Shown here: positions 23,623-35,646 of the stretch, in pieces
Position numbering within the stretch: the first letter of the stretch is position 1
Layout: every line of letters starts with the position of its first letter
From: Heterodera schachtii
Taxonomy: Eukaryota; Nematoda; Chromadorea; Rhabditida; Heteroderidae
Length of the DNA: 64,000 bases
Assembly (NCBI GenBank): GCA_023374025.1
Contig: SIJG01000003.1
Span: 3,306,139-3,370,138, forward strand
Direction of reading: 5' to 3'
The notes under the pieces: generated by a model
What the model was told of the DNA's origin: nothing
The model's database searches: none
Seen by the model: the letters and a program-made list of their open reading frames with translations, nothing else
Program-made: the position numbers and the translations under genes

Positions 23623-25154
23623 TTTTATTTTAAAATATAATATAATAAAGAAATAATAAAAAGCGAAAAATGAAAAATTTTAAGGAAATTAAATTTTTGT
23701 GGAAATAATTGTTTAATACATTTTTTCTTATTGATTTAAACAAATTATAAAAAGCGTCTTTATTTTCTTTAATAAAAATAAGAAAATGTTTAATCAATTT
23801 TTTACTCTAAGTTTCTAACTAATTACATTTTAATGTTTAAAAGAATAATTGTTGTAATGTATTTAATATCTTGGTACCGTCACCTCTTTATTTATTTCTC
23901 CCGCTGGATTATACCATTTAGCCTTTTTCGTATTTTCTTTTTATTTACTTTTTTCCATCTTTTTTTCTCGAAATTTTTTCACGTGTTTTTAATTGAATTT
24001 TTAATTAAAGGGGGCATATTTTATAATTGGGATTTTTAAATTTTAATAAATTTTTGTTTTTTACAAATTGGTTTTAAATTGCTGTTAGTGAACGAAAACT
24101 CATAATTTTCGGTGTTATTAATATATTTATTAAATATTTAACTGAAATTTTTTTTTATTTTATTAGGAAATACATTTTATATGCAAATTTTATGTGATAA
24201 AGATTAAATTGAAAATATGTATATGTTAAGAAAAGGAGAAGAATTTACAACGCTTCATTTAAAAACTATCACAAAACTTAAATGAAAAAAAAATAATTTT
24301 TAGACTGACATTTAATTATAAATTTTTATTTCTTTTTTTTCAAATAGATTCTTATTATTTTTAATAATTCAAGACTGATGACTCCTTGTCACATTTCAAT
24401 TGCCAAATATATGAATTGAATATAATACTTATATTATTTACTTTTGAAATTTAACATTTAATTTATTTTTTCAACATTTGTTGTTTTGTTAATATTCATT
24501 TAATTTATTGTTTATTTATATATATATATATATATAAAATATGTGATGTTTAATAAAGTATATATTTTGCTTTCTCATCCATAGATCATTAAAACATTAT
24601 TTAATTTCTTAGATTATTATTTTTTCTTTTTTATTTTATAACATTTTATTCTGTTAATTTTTCAAAAAGATGATTAATTGTTTATCTTTTTCTTTATTTC
24701 ATAAAATATTCCATAATTTTTCTATAGAACGAAGAATTTTTTCTTTATACAATGATACGATTATTATAGTCATATATTTTAACTTTTAATGAGGTCTTTT
24801 TATTTATTGCTTAAATTTTTAATTTATTTTATTAATCATTTGTTTAATTTCAACGAAAAATTTGTATTTATATTTGATTTCTGTCCACTAATATTTTGTT
24901 TTTAATAATATAATCATTAAAAATTTTTTTATTTATACTAAAGAAATTTTTGATTGGTGCACTTTATAAATTTCTACGAATCTACAAGGTTTAGATTATT
25001 GAAAATTTCTCTTTATATCAATAGCTTGGCCCTGATTTAGATCATCGCCGTTCCTTATTTGTTTAATTTGTATATCGAACATCGACTTAATTTTGTAAAT
25101 TTATATTTGATTTTCTGTCTGCATATATTATATTTTTATAATCCTCTTAAACAT

Positions 25155-25442
25155 AACTAATTGTTGTTGTTTTTTTATCAAATAAATATTTGATTGGCGA
25201 GCATACTGAAGTTTAATTAAGAAAAGAAATTTTATCATATATCTAGGTAAATATTTAAGTCTTCACTATCGTTTTTTATTTTCTATTTTTTGTATTTTTG
25301 TTTTATCTGCCTGATAGATATTACATGTCGTAATTCACTACTGTTAGGTTTTCAAAAGCTTCAAAAATATTTTGTAATTTTGCTTATTTGTCATATTTTT
25401 TTCGTGAAGAATCCCGTGATTTAAATTAGGAATCACACATTT
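25155..25442 (+). repeat. Diverged direct repeat b, second copy
   Basis: Partner of 7875-8145; about 280 bp, clearly homologous but with many substitutions and small indels. Confidence 0.85.
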
Positions 25443-26098
25443 ATTATTGGTAATTATATGTTTATCCCTTCAAATCATTCAATCTTTTACCGTTTTGTTT
25501 GTTTCCAATTAATTCTATAAAAATATATTTTTAGTTCTGTATAATTATTGGATTATCATGCTCAAGTACAATTTGATTTGGTTTATGAAAATCGATCATT
25601 TGATCTGTCCCATTTTATTCGCTATGAAAATGGCGTACACGGACTGAATTGCATTTTTTTGTTTTAATTAATATCTTTTTTAACTGTTAAATAATTGTCG
25701 TTTACAGATAAAATTAATAGCAAAATACAACTTTTTTATAGTTTAAATTGATGTTTTCACATAATAGATTTTAGCTTTTATTTTTTATCTAATTTTTTTC
25801 TAATTATCTTTATAATTTCAAAATGGCGCTCAACTGATGTTTCGTTACGCCGCTCTCCAACTATTCAGTTGAAAGTTTAATGAAAATACTTATATATTAT
25901 ATTTTTGACGCGTATATTTTATAGTTTTTCCATTAATTTTCTTTCTTCTGTATTTTTGCAAAAAATAATTAATTTTAAAATTTTATGTTTTATATTCTTT
26001 ACCTTTTTATTTTAAAATATAATTATTCTTTGAAACTCTTTTCGAGGGAGTAAGTTATCTGTACTTTACTTCTTTTTCAAAAAGCTAACAATTGCTGT

Positions 26099-26305
26099 TC
26101 AAAGTTTAAAATTATATTTAATTTCGTAATCTTTTCTTTTGTTGTGATTTACTTGCAATTTACAGAATTTGAATATTTTTATTTGTTTTTCAGGAGTTCT
26201 ACGAATCAAACAAAAATTTTTGATTTATATTTAATACACTAGCTTTAGGGAGTTTTTTATTTAAAGGTCGAGTATCGTCATTTATTAAATTATATCGCAA
26301 TGCAT
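26099..26305 (+). repeat. Diverged direct repeat c, second copy
   Basis: Partner of 17428-17600, same strand, at the right edge of the second T-rich block. Confidence 0.85.
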
Positions 26306-26345
26306 CTTTTATTTTTTAATTTTCAATATAGGATCTTTTGATTTT

Positions 26346-26591
26346 ATGATTTTAAAAATTTTCATAGATTGTGGGGTCGATGACCGCGAGTTCGGCATCC
26401 GTTTGGATCAATTCCGAATCACAGACTCGATTTTGAACAAAAAGTCAAATTTACAATTTTCGAATTGCAAATTTCCGTCTAATGGATTTAAAATGATCTT
26501 TTATTCAAGCACTGATGATCAGAGCTTCAAAAAATATGCACAAAAAGTGGCAAAATATGCGCATAAATATGCAAATAAAGTCGTGAAATAA
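26346..26591 (+). pseudogene. Short frame paralogous to the opposing 26656-26886 frame
   Basis: 81 codons. The segment EFGIRLDQFRITDSI is nearly repeated in the opposing minus-strand frame (ESGMRFDQFRITDSI), and both DNA segments form an inverted repeat (26383-26460 against 26738-26815). Conservation of the protein words across diverged DNA suggests a once-coding domain. The C-terminus is lysine/alanine-rich (KKYAQKVAKYAHKYANK). Family not recognised; it is probably a fragment, as neither frame has a leader or a full domain. Confidence 0.4.
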
Positions 26592-26655
26592 TTGGGGTTG
26601 CAAATTAATTTAAAAATTTTATTCCTCATAAATTTTATCGGTTGTTTTTGAAATT

Positions 26656-26886
26656 TTAAACCAAAAATTTATCAAGATTTTCGGCAGTGAAGCTCACAGT
26701 TGACCCATTTCGCGCATCCAAAGGTTCAACAAAAATGTGAAATTTGAAAATTATAATTTTCGAAATCGAATCTGTGATTCGGAATTGGTCGAAACGCATG
26801 CCGGACTCGTGGTCGCAGATTCTTAGGTGCCAAGCCTCGAAAATAGATATTTTTAGGTTTATAACGCGCTCTATTAAAAGTTTCAA
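26656..26886 (-). pseudogene. Short frame paralogous to 26346-26591, convergent
   Basis: 76 codons containing ICDHESGMRFDQFRITDSI, then FKFHIFVEPLDARNGS and VSFTAENLDKFLV. The latter two look like genuine protein sequence and are less AT-driven than the surroundings. It is tail-to-tail with its paralogue. An overlapping frame on the same strand (26726-26911) and one on the plus strand (26744-27016) are shadows. Function unknown. Confidence 0.4.
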
Positions 26887-27079
26887 TCAAAATTTGTATG
26901 AGTCCAATCAATTAACAACACTTATTTCTATGCAAAAACTGTTTAATTTTGCTCTCCTTTCGAAAGCTCAAAATTTAATTAAAATTACAATAGGAGAAAA
27001 CAAAAAATTTGCTTAGATTAAAGAAAGTTAACAAAATGATAAATAATCAACAATAATTTAATTGATTATATCCTTGTCA

Positions 27080-28315
27080 ATTGCTTAAACGCTGAGAGGT
27101 TTAGGTATATTTTTGTTTCTTTAGATTTTATATATTAAAATGATACCCAAAAATTTACGGTTAATTTGAATATGAAAAAAGCTATGGTTAAAAAGAAATT
27201 TAGGGTTTGACTGTTGATGGACTCATAAAACTTTGATTGGACTCACAAAACCTTAATTCGACTCATAATCTGCAGTAAAACCAAAAATAGGTTAATCGTT
27301 AAAAGCTAAAATCTGGTCCTGGAAATTACAAAAAATTACATATGTATATAGAAAAAAAGTATTAATTGAAGATAATGTTGATGTGAACAGTAAAATAGTA
27401 AATGAAGTGAAAAATAAGGGAGGATGAAGGACTCATCTGATGAAGGGAAGCGATGTAAAATGGTGAGCTGTGAGGGTAAAATGCCAATGATTGCGTTGCG
27501 ATGGATGGCGTCGTTTTGTGTGTCATTTTTAGGGCTGTGACTTTTAGGTTTTAACTATTTTTTTTGCTCAATTGTTTTGAAGAATGGAGCTCAAAAAACG
27601 CATTTCTGCGTTGAAATTTTTCATTTCTGATGTAACTATTGGTCACTAGAAATCACTATTTTGGCCTTTCGTCATTAAAATAGTTAAAAGTCACTATTTT
27701 GGCGTTTTGTCACTATTTTTTCACTTTTTTTGGCATTTTTTAGAAAATTCCTTAATAAAAATGCAATAAAAACGAAAAATACACCCCTAAGAATCGACCT
27801 AAAACTTTTTTTCAAAAAAGGTACCCCTAAGAATCGACCTAAAATTTTTTTTCAAAAAAGGCATCCCTAAGAATCGACCTAACAAAAAATACCACTAAGA
27901 ATTGGAAAATTTTCATAAAAAATTTCCCCCAAATTTTTTTTCTTGGCAAAATTTTTGGTTTAAAAAGTTTAAATATTTGTTAAGAAAATATTAGAAAAGA
28001 AATGTACCTCATTTGCAACTGCAATCAGTAAATAAAAATTATTTGTTGCTCAATTTTGGCTAAAAATTACGTCACTATTCGTCAATATTTTGGAATTTTT
28101 GTCACTATTTTGGCATTTTTGCTCACTATTTTAGTTAACTATTTCGAGATTTTTGGTCACTAAAAGTCACAGCCCTAGTCATTTTGCTTGCAAAAAATAA
28201 ACAACAGAGAGTCAGAGAGAGATAGAGTAAGGAGAGAGAGAAATAGAGAGAGATTAAAAAGAGGAAGGGAAAGAAACAAAGTGAGAGAGAAAGAGAGAGA
28301 TGAAAGATAGAGAAC
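27080..28315 (+). repeat. Repeat family E, copy 2, split by a hAT-type element
   Basis: Body starts with GCTTAAACGCTGAGA, then TACGGTTAATTTGAATATG, as in copy 1. A short triplication of GACTCAYAAAACYTTGATTG-like words lies at 27214-27265. The CGTCGTTTTGTG block is at about 27509-27520, and the GA-rich tail is at about 28205-28310. The 27530-28177 element interrupts it. Confidence 0.82.
27530..28177. mobile_element. hAT-type non-autonomous element, 648 bp
   Basis: Perfect 18-bp terminal inverted repeats TAGGGCTGTGACTTTTAG / CTAAAAGTCACAGCCCTA flanked by an exact 8-bp target duplication GTCATTTT (27522-27529 and 28178-28185). The 8-bp duplication and TAGGG-type end indicate the hAT superfamily. 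Inside are subterminal GTCACTATTTTGGC words and three roughly 40-bp tandem units with CCTAAGAATCGACCT (about 27783-27900). There is no transposase frame, so it must be moved in trans. Confidence 0.95.
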
Positions 28316-29027
28316 ATCTGATTTTATGACAAAAATTTGAATTTGTAATTAATATATTATTAAAATTCTTATATTCTAATTTCAATAGTTTAGGGAGGCT
28401 TATTTTTTCTCTTAGTATTTTATTTGCTAGATTATTTATTTCCTTAATTTTTTTAAGCATATGTATTATTTTATTTTATTAATTACTACTGTGGCGTCAT
28501 GCATGTGTCGAATTAAAAGTTTTTAAAATAGATTTTTATAATTAATTTTTGTTGAATGTATTTAAAATATTTATCATTTTAAACCTTTTATCAAGCTCAT
28601 AGAACTAAGTTTGTTTCCAAATTTGAAGTTTACTAATTTATAATTTTATGTTTCAAGACAAAACAAAAAGTAATTTCATATAAATTTCTTCTCGATATCA
28701 CCATTCCTTTTTTTATGTTCGTAAATATTAAGTCAATATTTAATTTTTACAAGTATTTAATTTTATTTTAAATATTATTTTATATTTATTATTGTAAACC
28801 ATAAGTTTTTATAAACCAATCTCTATAAATTTTCATTATTGTTTATGTAATAATTTCAATTATGAAGCATTTTTATTATATATTTTGTTTTAAATTGCTT
28901 TTCAATCGAAATAAGTTATTTTTATTATATTATTAATTAAATTATTTAACTAATTAGACTGGATTAAAGGTAATTAAATTTAATTTATTTTGAATATATT
29001 TTTTGAATTATAGTTTTTTTATTGAAA

Positions 29028-29320
29028 GGATGTATTATTCAGGGATGCAATCGAAAATTTTTAAAAATCAGAATATTGGGCCCAAAAAATCAGATTTTGG
29101 GGTCGAAAATCAGGTCATTTTGCATAATTGCTTCAAATCAGTTATTTTTATAGTTTATTCGGTCAAAAATGTATTAATATTATATTTTTCACTTCCCATT
29201 ATCGAATTTAACAATTTTTTGTACGAATTAAACAAATGAAATTTTTTAGTGCATTCGGGATCAAAAAATCAGTTTTTTTTTTACAATTTTCAATTTTGCT
29301 AAGCCATGCGCGACTTTTTT
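29028..29320. other. Insertion-like patch with repeated AAATCAG words
   Basis: Distinct in composition from both sides. It opens with TTCAGGGATGCAATCG, which resembles a hAT-type end, and contains repeated AAAATCAG..TTTTGGG words. No matching right terminus was found. The open frame here (29003-29239) is not credible as a gene. Confidence 0.35.
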
Positions 29321-29359
29321 TTTCGCTTTTAAAAAACTGTCCATTTATTTAACAAATAA

Positions 29360-29600
29360 AATTTTAACATTCATTAATTTTCCTTTTTCAAGTGCTATGT
29401 CGTTGCATTATGAAAAAAGCCGATCAATTACATTTTATTAAACTATCATAAATAAAATAAAACTTTTATTAATTTTTAATTAAAGCTAATATTTTAAAGT
29501 TTCTACAATTTTTTCAGTTTAATGACTTCTTTGGTTAGTTGATTTTCTTTTTTATTTAAAAATAGAACGAAACGGTGGGCGAACCGTAAAAAGCATTAAT
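29360..29600 (+). repeat. Diverged direct repeat k, second copy
   Basis: Partner of 8765-8985 in the third T-rich block. Confidence 0.8.
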
Positions 29601-29648
29601 TTTTCAAAAAATCAAAAAAAATCCATCTTGCACAAAGCCGAATTCCAG

Positions 29649-29672
29649 GGGCCGTTTCTTAAATTACGCAAG
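29649..29672. mobile_element. Solitary end of the CGTTTCTTAAATT palindrome family
   Basis: GGGGCCGTTTCTTAAATTACGC matches the outer end of the palindromic modules at 57.4-59.1 kb (GGTCGTTTCTTAAATTCCGC). Confidence 0.4.
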
Positions 29673-32600
29673 TAAATTGTTAATGCGTATATTATTATAA
29701 AATTTTGTATCAAAAATTTATTGTATTTAATTTTTTAACAATAATTTAAATATAAAAAATTTCTTCAAATTCCTTTTTCTGTTTTGATTATTATTTATTC
29801 AAAAAAGCACAGAATATTTTATCAAAGATAATATTAATTAGGAATATTAATATAAAATTTTCTTCATTTTAGAATAATGTATATTTATACAAAATATCAG
29901 CTTATAAATTGCCAATTTGATATTGATTTTAAATTAGTGATAGTTTGCATTTTATACTTGTTTTATTTCGAGAAATTTGGTATTATATGCAAAATAATAA
30001 TAATATTTTTTATAATAAATGTTTTTTTTTTACAATTTTGCCCGAATATATGAAATCTTTTTTGATATTTATAAGGAAAATTAATTGAAATTTTGTTATT
30101 TATGTTTTAAGGTAAGTGCTATAAATTCTTGAACAAAAAAACTTCTTTACTTTAAATTGCATTCGCTTTTGTTTGTTGAGAATCAAGAAGCAATGTTTTA
30201 AAAGTCTATAAAATTAATTTTATTTAAGTAACTTTTAAATTCTTTTTGAACGAAAACGTGCAAATCTCGCTCTGTTTTGCCTTCGTATCGCAACTTTTCA
30301 TTATTTAATTTACTTTTGATTATTTGTTTTATGAAAGTTTTTTATTTAAGATTCGTTAGACAAACGGTAGTTTAGATTATACGTTTAAATTTTTGTTTTA
30401 TAAATGTATCAATTTTTAAATTATTCGGCCTTCTTATGTTTTTATTATAGTCAATCATGCATCGGTTTCCAAACGGAAGAAAAAGCTTTGGGTTGCAATT
30501 TATATTCACTTTAAAAATAAAATTTTAATTGGCTTATCATTAGGCAAATTCAGAAAAAATTATATATTTTTTATAAAGCTTTTATTTTCAGCCTAGTTTT
30601 TATATTTCACAATAAAAATTCATATATTTTAAGAACAACATATTTATATTATATATAACGAATATAATTTATATTTTTTTATTCAAAATATCTTTGACGA
30701 TTTGTGCTATTATTATTTAAAATACCATTTTTAATTAATTATTTTCGTTTATTTTAAAAACAAAAGATTTTTTAATTTTTAACTATCATTTAGGCTACAC
30801 TCTTTTTAATTATTACTCAAAGCCTTATATTTACATTTGAAATTTTAATTCATTTTTTTATCAATAATACATTTGTCCCGTACATGATTCCTTATGTCAG
30901 GTATGCGTGTTTGATTAATATTTTAAAATATATCAATTTTTTGTTTAAAAAACATTTACTAAAGAAAATTTTTAATAGTAGGCATTTAAAATAGTTGTTC
31001 TGTTTAATTTTATATTGATTTAAAATTTAAAAATTCTATATATTAAATATTTAAAAAATCAAATAAACATATATAATTTCATGAGTTTTGTAGTTATAAT
31101 TATCATCTAGTTTCTATGCCGTATGTTTAACCTAGATATAAACTTAAATTTACTTTCACGTAAATGACATTTTTAACAAGTTTTTGGTACTTATTTTGCG
31201 ATTTTTAGCCTTTAAAAACCCGGGCCATATAGTGTAACCATGGCTTGGCATGAGTAAGTCATTATTTATTTACATTGTATTTAAAAAAATTAAGTTTATA
31301 CGTGCGAAATTTTGAAGTGTCTGACAATAAATTTTTTCTTCGGATGATAAATAATCAGATTTATAATAATTCCATTTTTCGCTGTGCTTTTGTCCCAATT
31401 CAATGCAGTTCTTCATAATTTATTTTATTAAATAACGTTCTGTGCAAGTTTTACATTATTATTTATCGATTTTTTATAATCTAATTAATTGGAGATTTTT
31501 AATATATTCTAATTATTTTTTGTTGATTTTTTCAAAAGCAAGAATTTTCATTTTATTTAATTATATTTCATGGATGAATTTACTAACAAATAATTTTCGT
31601 TTTTAAATATCTCACTTTTGAATTTTTTTTTTAAATTATTCTGTTGAGTTTCGTCTTTAACTAAAAAAAATTAATAAAATAAATAATTAATTTAATTTTT
31701 TCTGTCATTAAATTTCACAATTTGTAAGTTATGTTATTATTTATTTAAAATTCTATTGGTATTTTTTAAAACAGTATTTATTGAAACAATTTTTATTTTA
31801 TTAATTAAATTTATGGACTTTCATCTTGTTCTCAGGGCATCACATGTTGTTTTTGAAGCCTAGCCATTTATTTATTATACAATTTTTTAGCTCATTTTTA
31901 TTTATTTTTATTCAAAAATTTATAACTTTAATATAAGTTTTTTTTTCTTATATGACTCGATTATAAAAATTAATAAATAGTATCTTTTATTAATATATTT
32001 TTTGTTTAAGTGCTTTCTTATTTATGCTAGAAATTATTTTTATAGATTTATTCATGCTTTATTGTCCTACCTTGTGATCTCGATCCTAATCGGCTTCTAT
32101 TTCCTTTAAAAGCAGCATTTTGTTTAATATATATGAATTTTTTTAAATTTTTAAGTGCATATCTCAAATTTATTACATTTTTAGTGAAGTTTAATCAGAA
32201 AATGACGAATCCTGATTATAAAATAAAATTTTATTAAGATAATGTAATTCCAGCAAATGAAATAGATAATTTTTAATTGCTTTTTTATTTTAATGCATCA
32301 GGAAAAGTTAATTGTCAAACTTTTATTTACTCAGGCAATTCGTAATGTAAGCAGATATCTCTATACAACAAAAGACTTGAATGATGTGGTTTAATACTTT
32401 ACCATTAGTTCTTTATTTTTAATTATTTTTTTGTATAGGCAACCTTTGCTTGTTATTTTCACAATAAAAATCCAATTTTTTAATAATTATTTTATAAAGA
32501 TATTTTAATTAAATTTTTTATACGTAACTAATCTTTTTACTTGTTATTTTCCCAATAAAAATTAATAACTTTTAATAGATATTATTTAATTAGTTTTTAT

Positions 32601-33005
32601 TTTAAATTCTTTCATTTTATGTTCTTAATTTATAATTATTTACAAGAATACAAATCTTAGTTCATTAGAGCTTTTATTTTTTTAATTTGTTATTTAAAAT
32701 TTTAGGCAGAAGACAAAAATTATGCAAAAAAGGATTTAATTTTTCAGCGTAAGAAATATATGCAAAAAATCACAAAATCTCATCATTTACCCAATTTGCA
32801 ACACAATTACAAACAAAAAAAGATAGTAAACAAATTTAAAAATTTGTTAAGAGAATTTTCGCTAAAAGAATTTATGCTTTAATTGTAATTTTTGTTTTAA
32901 TGTTTAAAGCATTCTTTATGCTAGAATAAATTTATAATTTCTGCTATATTTACGACTTATATATATATACGATTTTGGTACTCATAAAGTGCAATACATA
33001 GAAGC

Positions 33006-33235
33006 CAGGTATGGCACGGAATTCAGGCTTCCTACATTTTTGGGGTCGGAATTCAGATTTACGGAAAATTTTGATAGTCGGGAGAATTCCGGTTTTTGAT
33101 AAAAGTTGGAAATTTTTTTTTAATTTTCTTTCAAAAAATTAGTAATTTTTGTACAATTTCTGTCATAAATTGCACTGAAATTTTCAAAAAAAAAAATTCG
33201 GCGGCACTTGTCAGCACCGCCGAACTCTAAAGCAC
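33006..33235 (+). mobile_element. Fragment of a hAT-like element (GGCACGGAATTC family)
   Basis: CAGGTATGGCACGGAATTC and the following ACATTTTTGGGGTCGGAATT..., CAAAAAATTAGTAATTTTTG, CAATTTCTGTCATAAATTG blocks align with 47301-47470. The right part is different and no right terminus is visible. Confidence 0.7.
33197..33225. other. Hairpin TTCGGCGG/CCGCCGAA
   Basis: 8-bp perfect stem around a roughly 13-nt loop CACTTGTCAGCA. Related CGGCACCGCCGG words occur at about 34165 and CCGCCGGTGC near 19637, so it is probably part of a repeated element. Confidence 0.7.
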
Positions 33236-33660
33236 CAATTTTCTTCAAAAGTTGCTAACAATCGCTAAATTTGGTAGAAACAACCTAAAAATCCGGGTCA
33301 AGGAATTTTCAAATTACATTCAATTGCATAAATTGAAAAAAAAATAATTAGAGAAAATATTGATGCGAAAAATACATAAAATAGGAAGAGAAGTGGAGAA
33401 GAAGGGAGGAGAGCTCAGCGGATGAAGTGGAGCAATGCAAATTAAGTGCTGCGACGGTAACAATGCCAATGTGCGATGGGAACGCGTCGTTTTGTGTCGA
33501 TTTGCTAACTAATAGAGAGAGAGAGAGAGAGAGAGAATACATAATGGGAGAGTAAGAGAGACCGACCAGCAAAGATAAAGAGATGAGGAGAGCTGGAGGT
33601 AGAGAAACAGAGAGAGACAGAGGTTAGACAGTATAAGACACATACCAAATATGACTTGTG

Positions 33661-34562
33661 TAGAGTGAATCGGGACCGGGACTGGGCCGTGAATTCCCGG
33701 TCATCCGAGTTCCCGGCCCAGGATTTTGAAAAGCTCAGGTCCCGGTCCCGGTAGGGCAACCGGGAAAAAACAAGCACTGGTAAGAATGGGGGTCGGTGTG
33801 AAAAATTAGTGACGAAAATAAGAGGTTAAAGGAAAGTTGAAAAAAATATATTTAAATATAGTGACACTGACAATTGTGCAAATGGCCTAGTGGCTAGTCT
33901 CCTTACTTTCCATTCTTCTTTCCCAGGGTTCAATCCCTCACAAAAATAAAATCGTTTTCTTTTTCTTTTTGTATACTCATGGGTTTCCTATGACATAATA
34001 TGATTCCTCATATATATATTTTTTTAATTGACACATATTTTATCATTTTTAAATGAAAATCCGTACAAATTATTGAGCATAGTAGTACCCAAAAGCCTGT
34101 GTTTTTTGTTGAAAATCTGTTAACAAATTATACTAAATTTTTTAAAATTTCCCGGCAGCGCCTATCGGCACCGCCGGACCACTTTATTCCCAAAAGTTTT
34201 TTGGAAAAAGCGCGCCGAAACAAAATGATTTGAAAAGCAAATATGTATTTTTAATAATATTCGATCATTTGAATCAAAAAATGATTAATTGTTTGAAATA
34301 ATTGAAATAAATTTGTTTGGAAAATTTTTATTAATTTAATTTGTCTTTAACTTTTGGATTTTAGTAAGTAAAAACAATATTAAAATTTAATTTTTTTCAA
34401 TTGAAATAAAATAAAATTAAAATTAAATCTTTTTTTTTGAATTTTTAAAATTTCCCTGTTAGTCCCGGTCCCGGTCCTAAGAAAAATCGAGGTCCCGGCT
34501 TTCAGGTCCCGGCAAGTCCCGGTCACGGTTTTGCGTAAAATTCTAGGTCACGCTTAACTCTA
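33661..34562. mobile_element. hAT-like non-autonomous element, 902 bp, CCGGGAC-rich ends
   Basis: Flanked by an exact 8-bp duplication GACTTGTG (33653-33660 and 34563-34570). Ends are imperfect inverted repeats: TAGAGTGAATCGGGACC on the left against TAGAGTTAAGCGTGACC read inward from the right. Both subterminal regions are runs of CGGGAC/GTCCCG, strikingly GC-rich here. The interior is AT-rich, has a tRNA-like promoter segment (33876-33948) and no transposase. The TIRs are poor but the duplication and position make the call good. Confidence 0.82.
33876..33948 (+). ncRNA. tRNA-like segment with A and B boxes (SINE head or tRNA relic)
   Basis: TGGCCTAGTGGC (33883-33894) fits an RNA polymerase III A box and GGTTCAATCCC (33927-33937) fits a B box exactly. 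The 44-bp start-to-start spacing matches intron-less tRNA genes. The acceptor ends (GTGCAAA and about CAAAAAT) do not pair and the T stem is weak, so this is not a working tRNA. A tRNA-derived SINE head or a relic captured by the hAT-like element is likely. The AAAAATAAAA that follows resembles a SINE tail. Confidence 0.6.
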
Positions 34563-34959
34563 GACTTGTGTGATGAGAACATAGCGAGAGAGAGAGAGAA
34601 TTTAAAAAATGACTAAATTTTATTGTAAAAAAGAAAAAATTTTAAAATTCTATTAAAACAAGAATAGTTATTTTATTTCAATTTGAACAAGACCCCCATT
34701 CTTACCAGATTTGTACACGGTTGGACCTTGACCTAACGGTTCGCGTATATCAGTATTGGTTTAGAGAAGAGTCACGGGTGATGAATATATATACAAAAAG
34801 AAAATGCTTTAAATTGATTTTTTTATTTTTTATTACTAATTTTCAAATTCAATTAATTAAAAAAATGTATTATCAAAATAAATATTATATTATTTTGTAA
34901 TATTTATATGAAAGTATTTAATTGTTACTATAATTGCCAGTTAATTTTTATTTAAAGAA

Positions 34960-35253
34960 AAAGAGCTCAAAAATGCAAATAGTGAAAATTAACTATTTAT
35001 TTCGACATTTTTTTTTTTTGTAAATTTCTTAACAAAAATTAAAAAATTGTTTTTAGGTACCTTTTTAGTTTTTTGTCCTTAAAACCCCAGTCCTACTCAT
35101 TTGCAACTGCAAACAGTAAATACAAATATTTTTGCTTAATTTTTGGCTGAAAATTATGTCACTATTTCGTACTTTTTGCCACTATTTTGGCATTTTACTC
35201 ACTATTTTAGTTAACTATTTCGAGATTTTTCGTCACTAAAAGTCGCGAACCTA
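34960..35253. mobile_element. 3' portion of the 27530-type hAT element
   Basis: Shares CATTTGCAACTGCAA, CAGTAAATA, the GTCACTATTT / TTTTGGCATTTT words and TTAGTTAACTATTTCGAGAT with 28010-28150. It ends CTAAAAGTCGCGAACCTA, a mutated version of the element's right terminus. The left terminus is absent. Confidence 0.85.
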
Positions 35254-35481
35254 CACTTGAAATGAGATTATAATAGAAAAAATAATAAGAGAAAAAAAGA
35301 AAAACAAATATAAAATTAAAGTAATAATCAAATTATTATTATTATTACTTAAAAGTGAATTTTGATCATTCCGATATTTCAAAAAATAAATTTAAATTAA
35401 AAAAGAAAAAGAAATTTACTACAATAAAAAATAAATCTCACAAAAAAGTTTAAGAATATAAATAAAACATTTTGACTTTCT

Positions 35482-35504
35482 GATTTAATTACCCAGACGT
35501 TGAG
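35482..35504 (+). repeat. SL1-like motif, copy 1
   Basis: GATTTAATTACCCAGACGTTGAG resembles nematode SL1 with one substitution near the start and a small change in the middle. An AAATTTTGTGG word (Sm-site-like) follows about 48 nt from the motif start. It shares flanks with 39264-39286. Confidence 0.5.
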
Positions 35505-35646
35505 AAAAGAGAGCTTTATTAATTTATTTAAATTTTGTGGATTTTATGATTTATAAATTATAATATTAAAATAAATAAATAATGAAAATTAAAAAATAAT
35601 TTAAAACAAATCATTTAGTAAGAGAGCAAGGTAATAATTATTAACG

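Larger units (their letters stand above)
23623..26340. other. T-rich gene-empty field, block 2
   Basis: Resumes T-rich composition immediately upstream of the intact gene. It contains copies of repeats b and c, a (TA)n run near 24513-24535, a segment (25590-25750) resembling 9600-9740, and a less AT-rich patch at 25820-25870. No credible gene. Confidence 0.8.
28320..33000. other. T-rich gene-empty field, block 3
   Basis: T-dominated, with no credible gene. It holds repeat k copy 2, a segment (about 28880-29000) resembling 9860-9970, a segment near 30105-30140 resembling 9990-10030, an insertion-like patch at 29028-29320, and a single palindrome-family terminus at 29649-29672. Skew weakens after about 32.3 kb. 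Confidence 0.8.
33340..34630 (+). repeat. Repeat family E, copy 3, split by a hAT-like element
   Basis: Has GAAAATATTGATGCG, then GGGAGGAGAGCTCAGCGGAT, CAATGCCAATG, the CGTCGTTTTGTG block (about 33485) and GA-rich tails at 33515-33635 and 34585-34600. The element at 33661-34562 separates two halves of the tail (compare TTGTGTGAAGAGAACATA in copy 1). Confidence 0.8.

Noticed and set aside
1981..33000. Possible piRNA (21U-type) gene cluster, suggested by AT-richness and one-strand bias
   Set aside because: The expected CTGTTTCA-type upstream motif does not recur at any frequency I can see. A count of that motif and small-RNA mapping would be needed to revive the idea.
33876..33948. Functional tRNA gene
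   Set aside because: A and B boxes are good but the acceptor ends do not pair and the T stem is weak; kept only as a tRNA-like segment.
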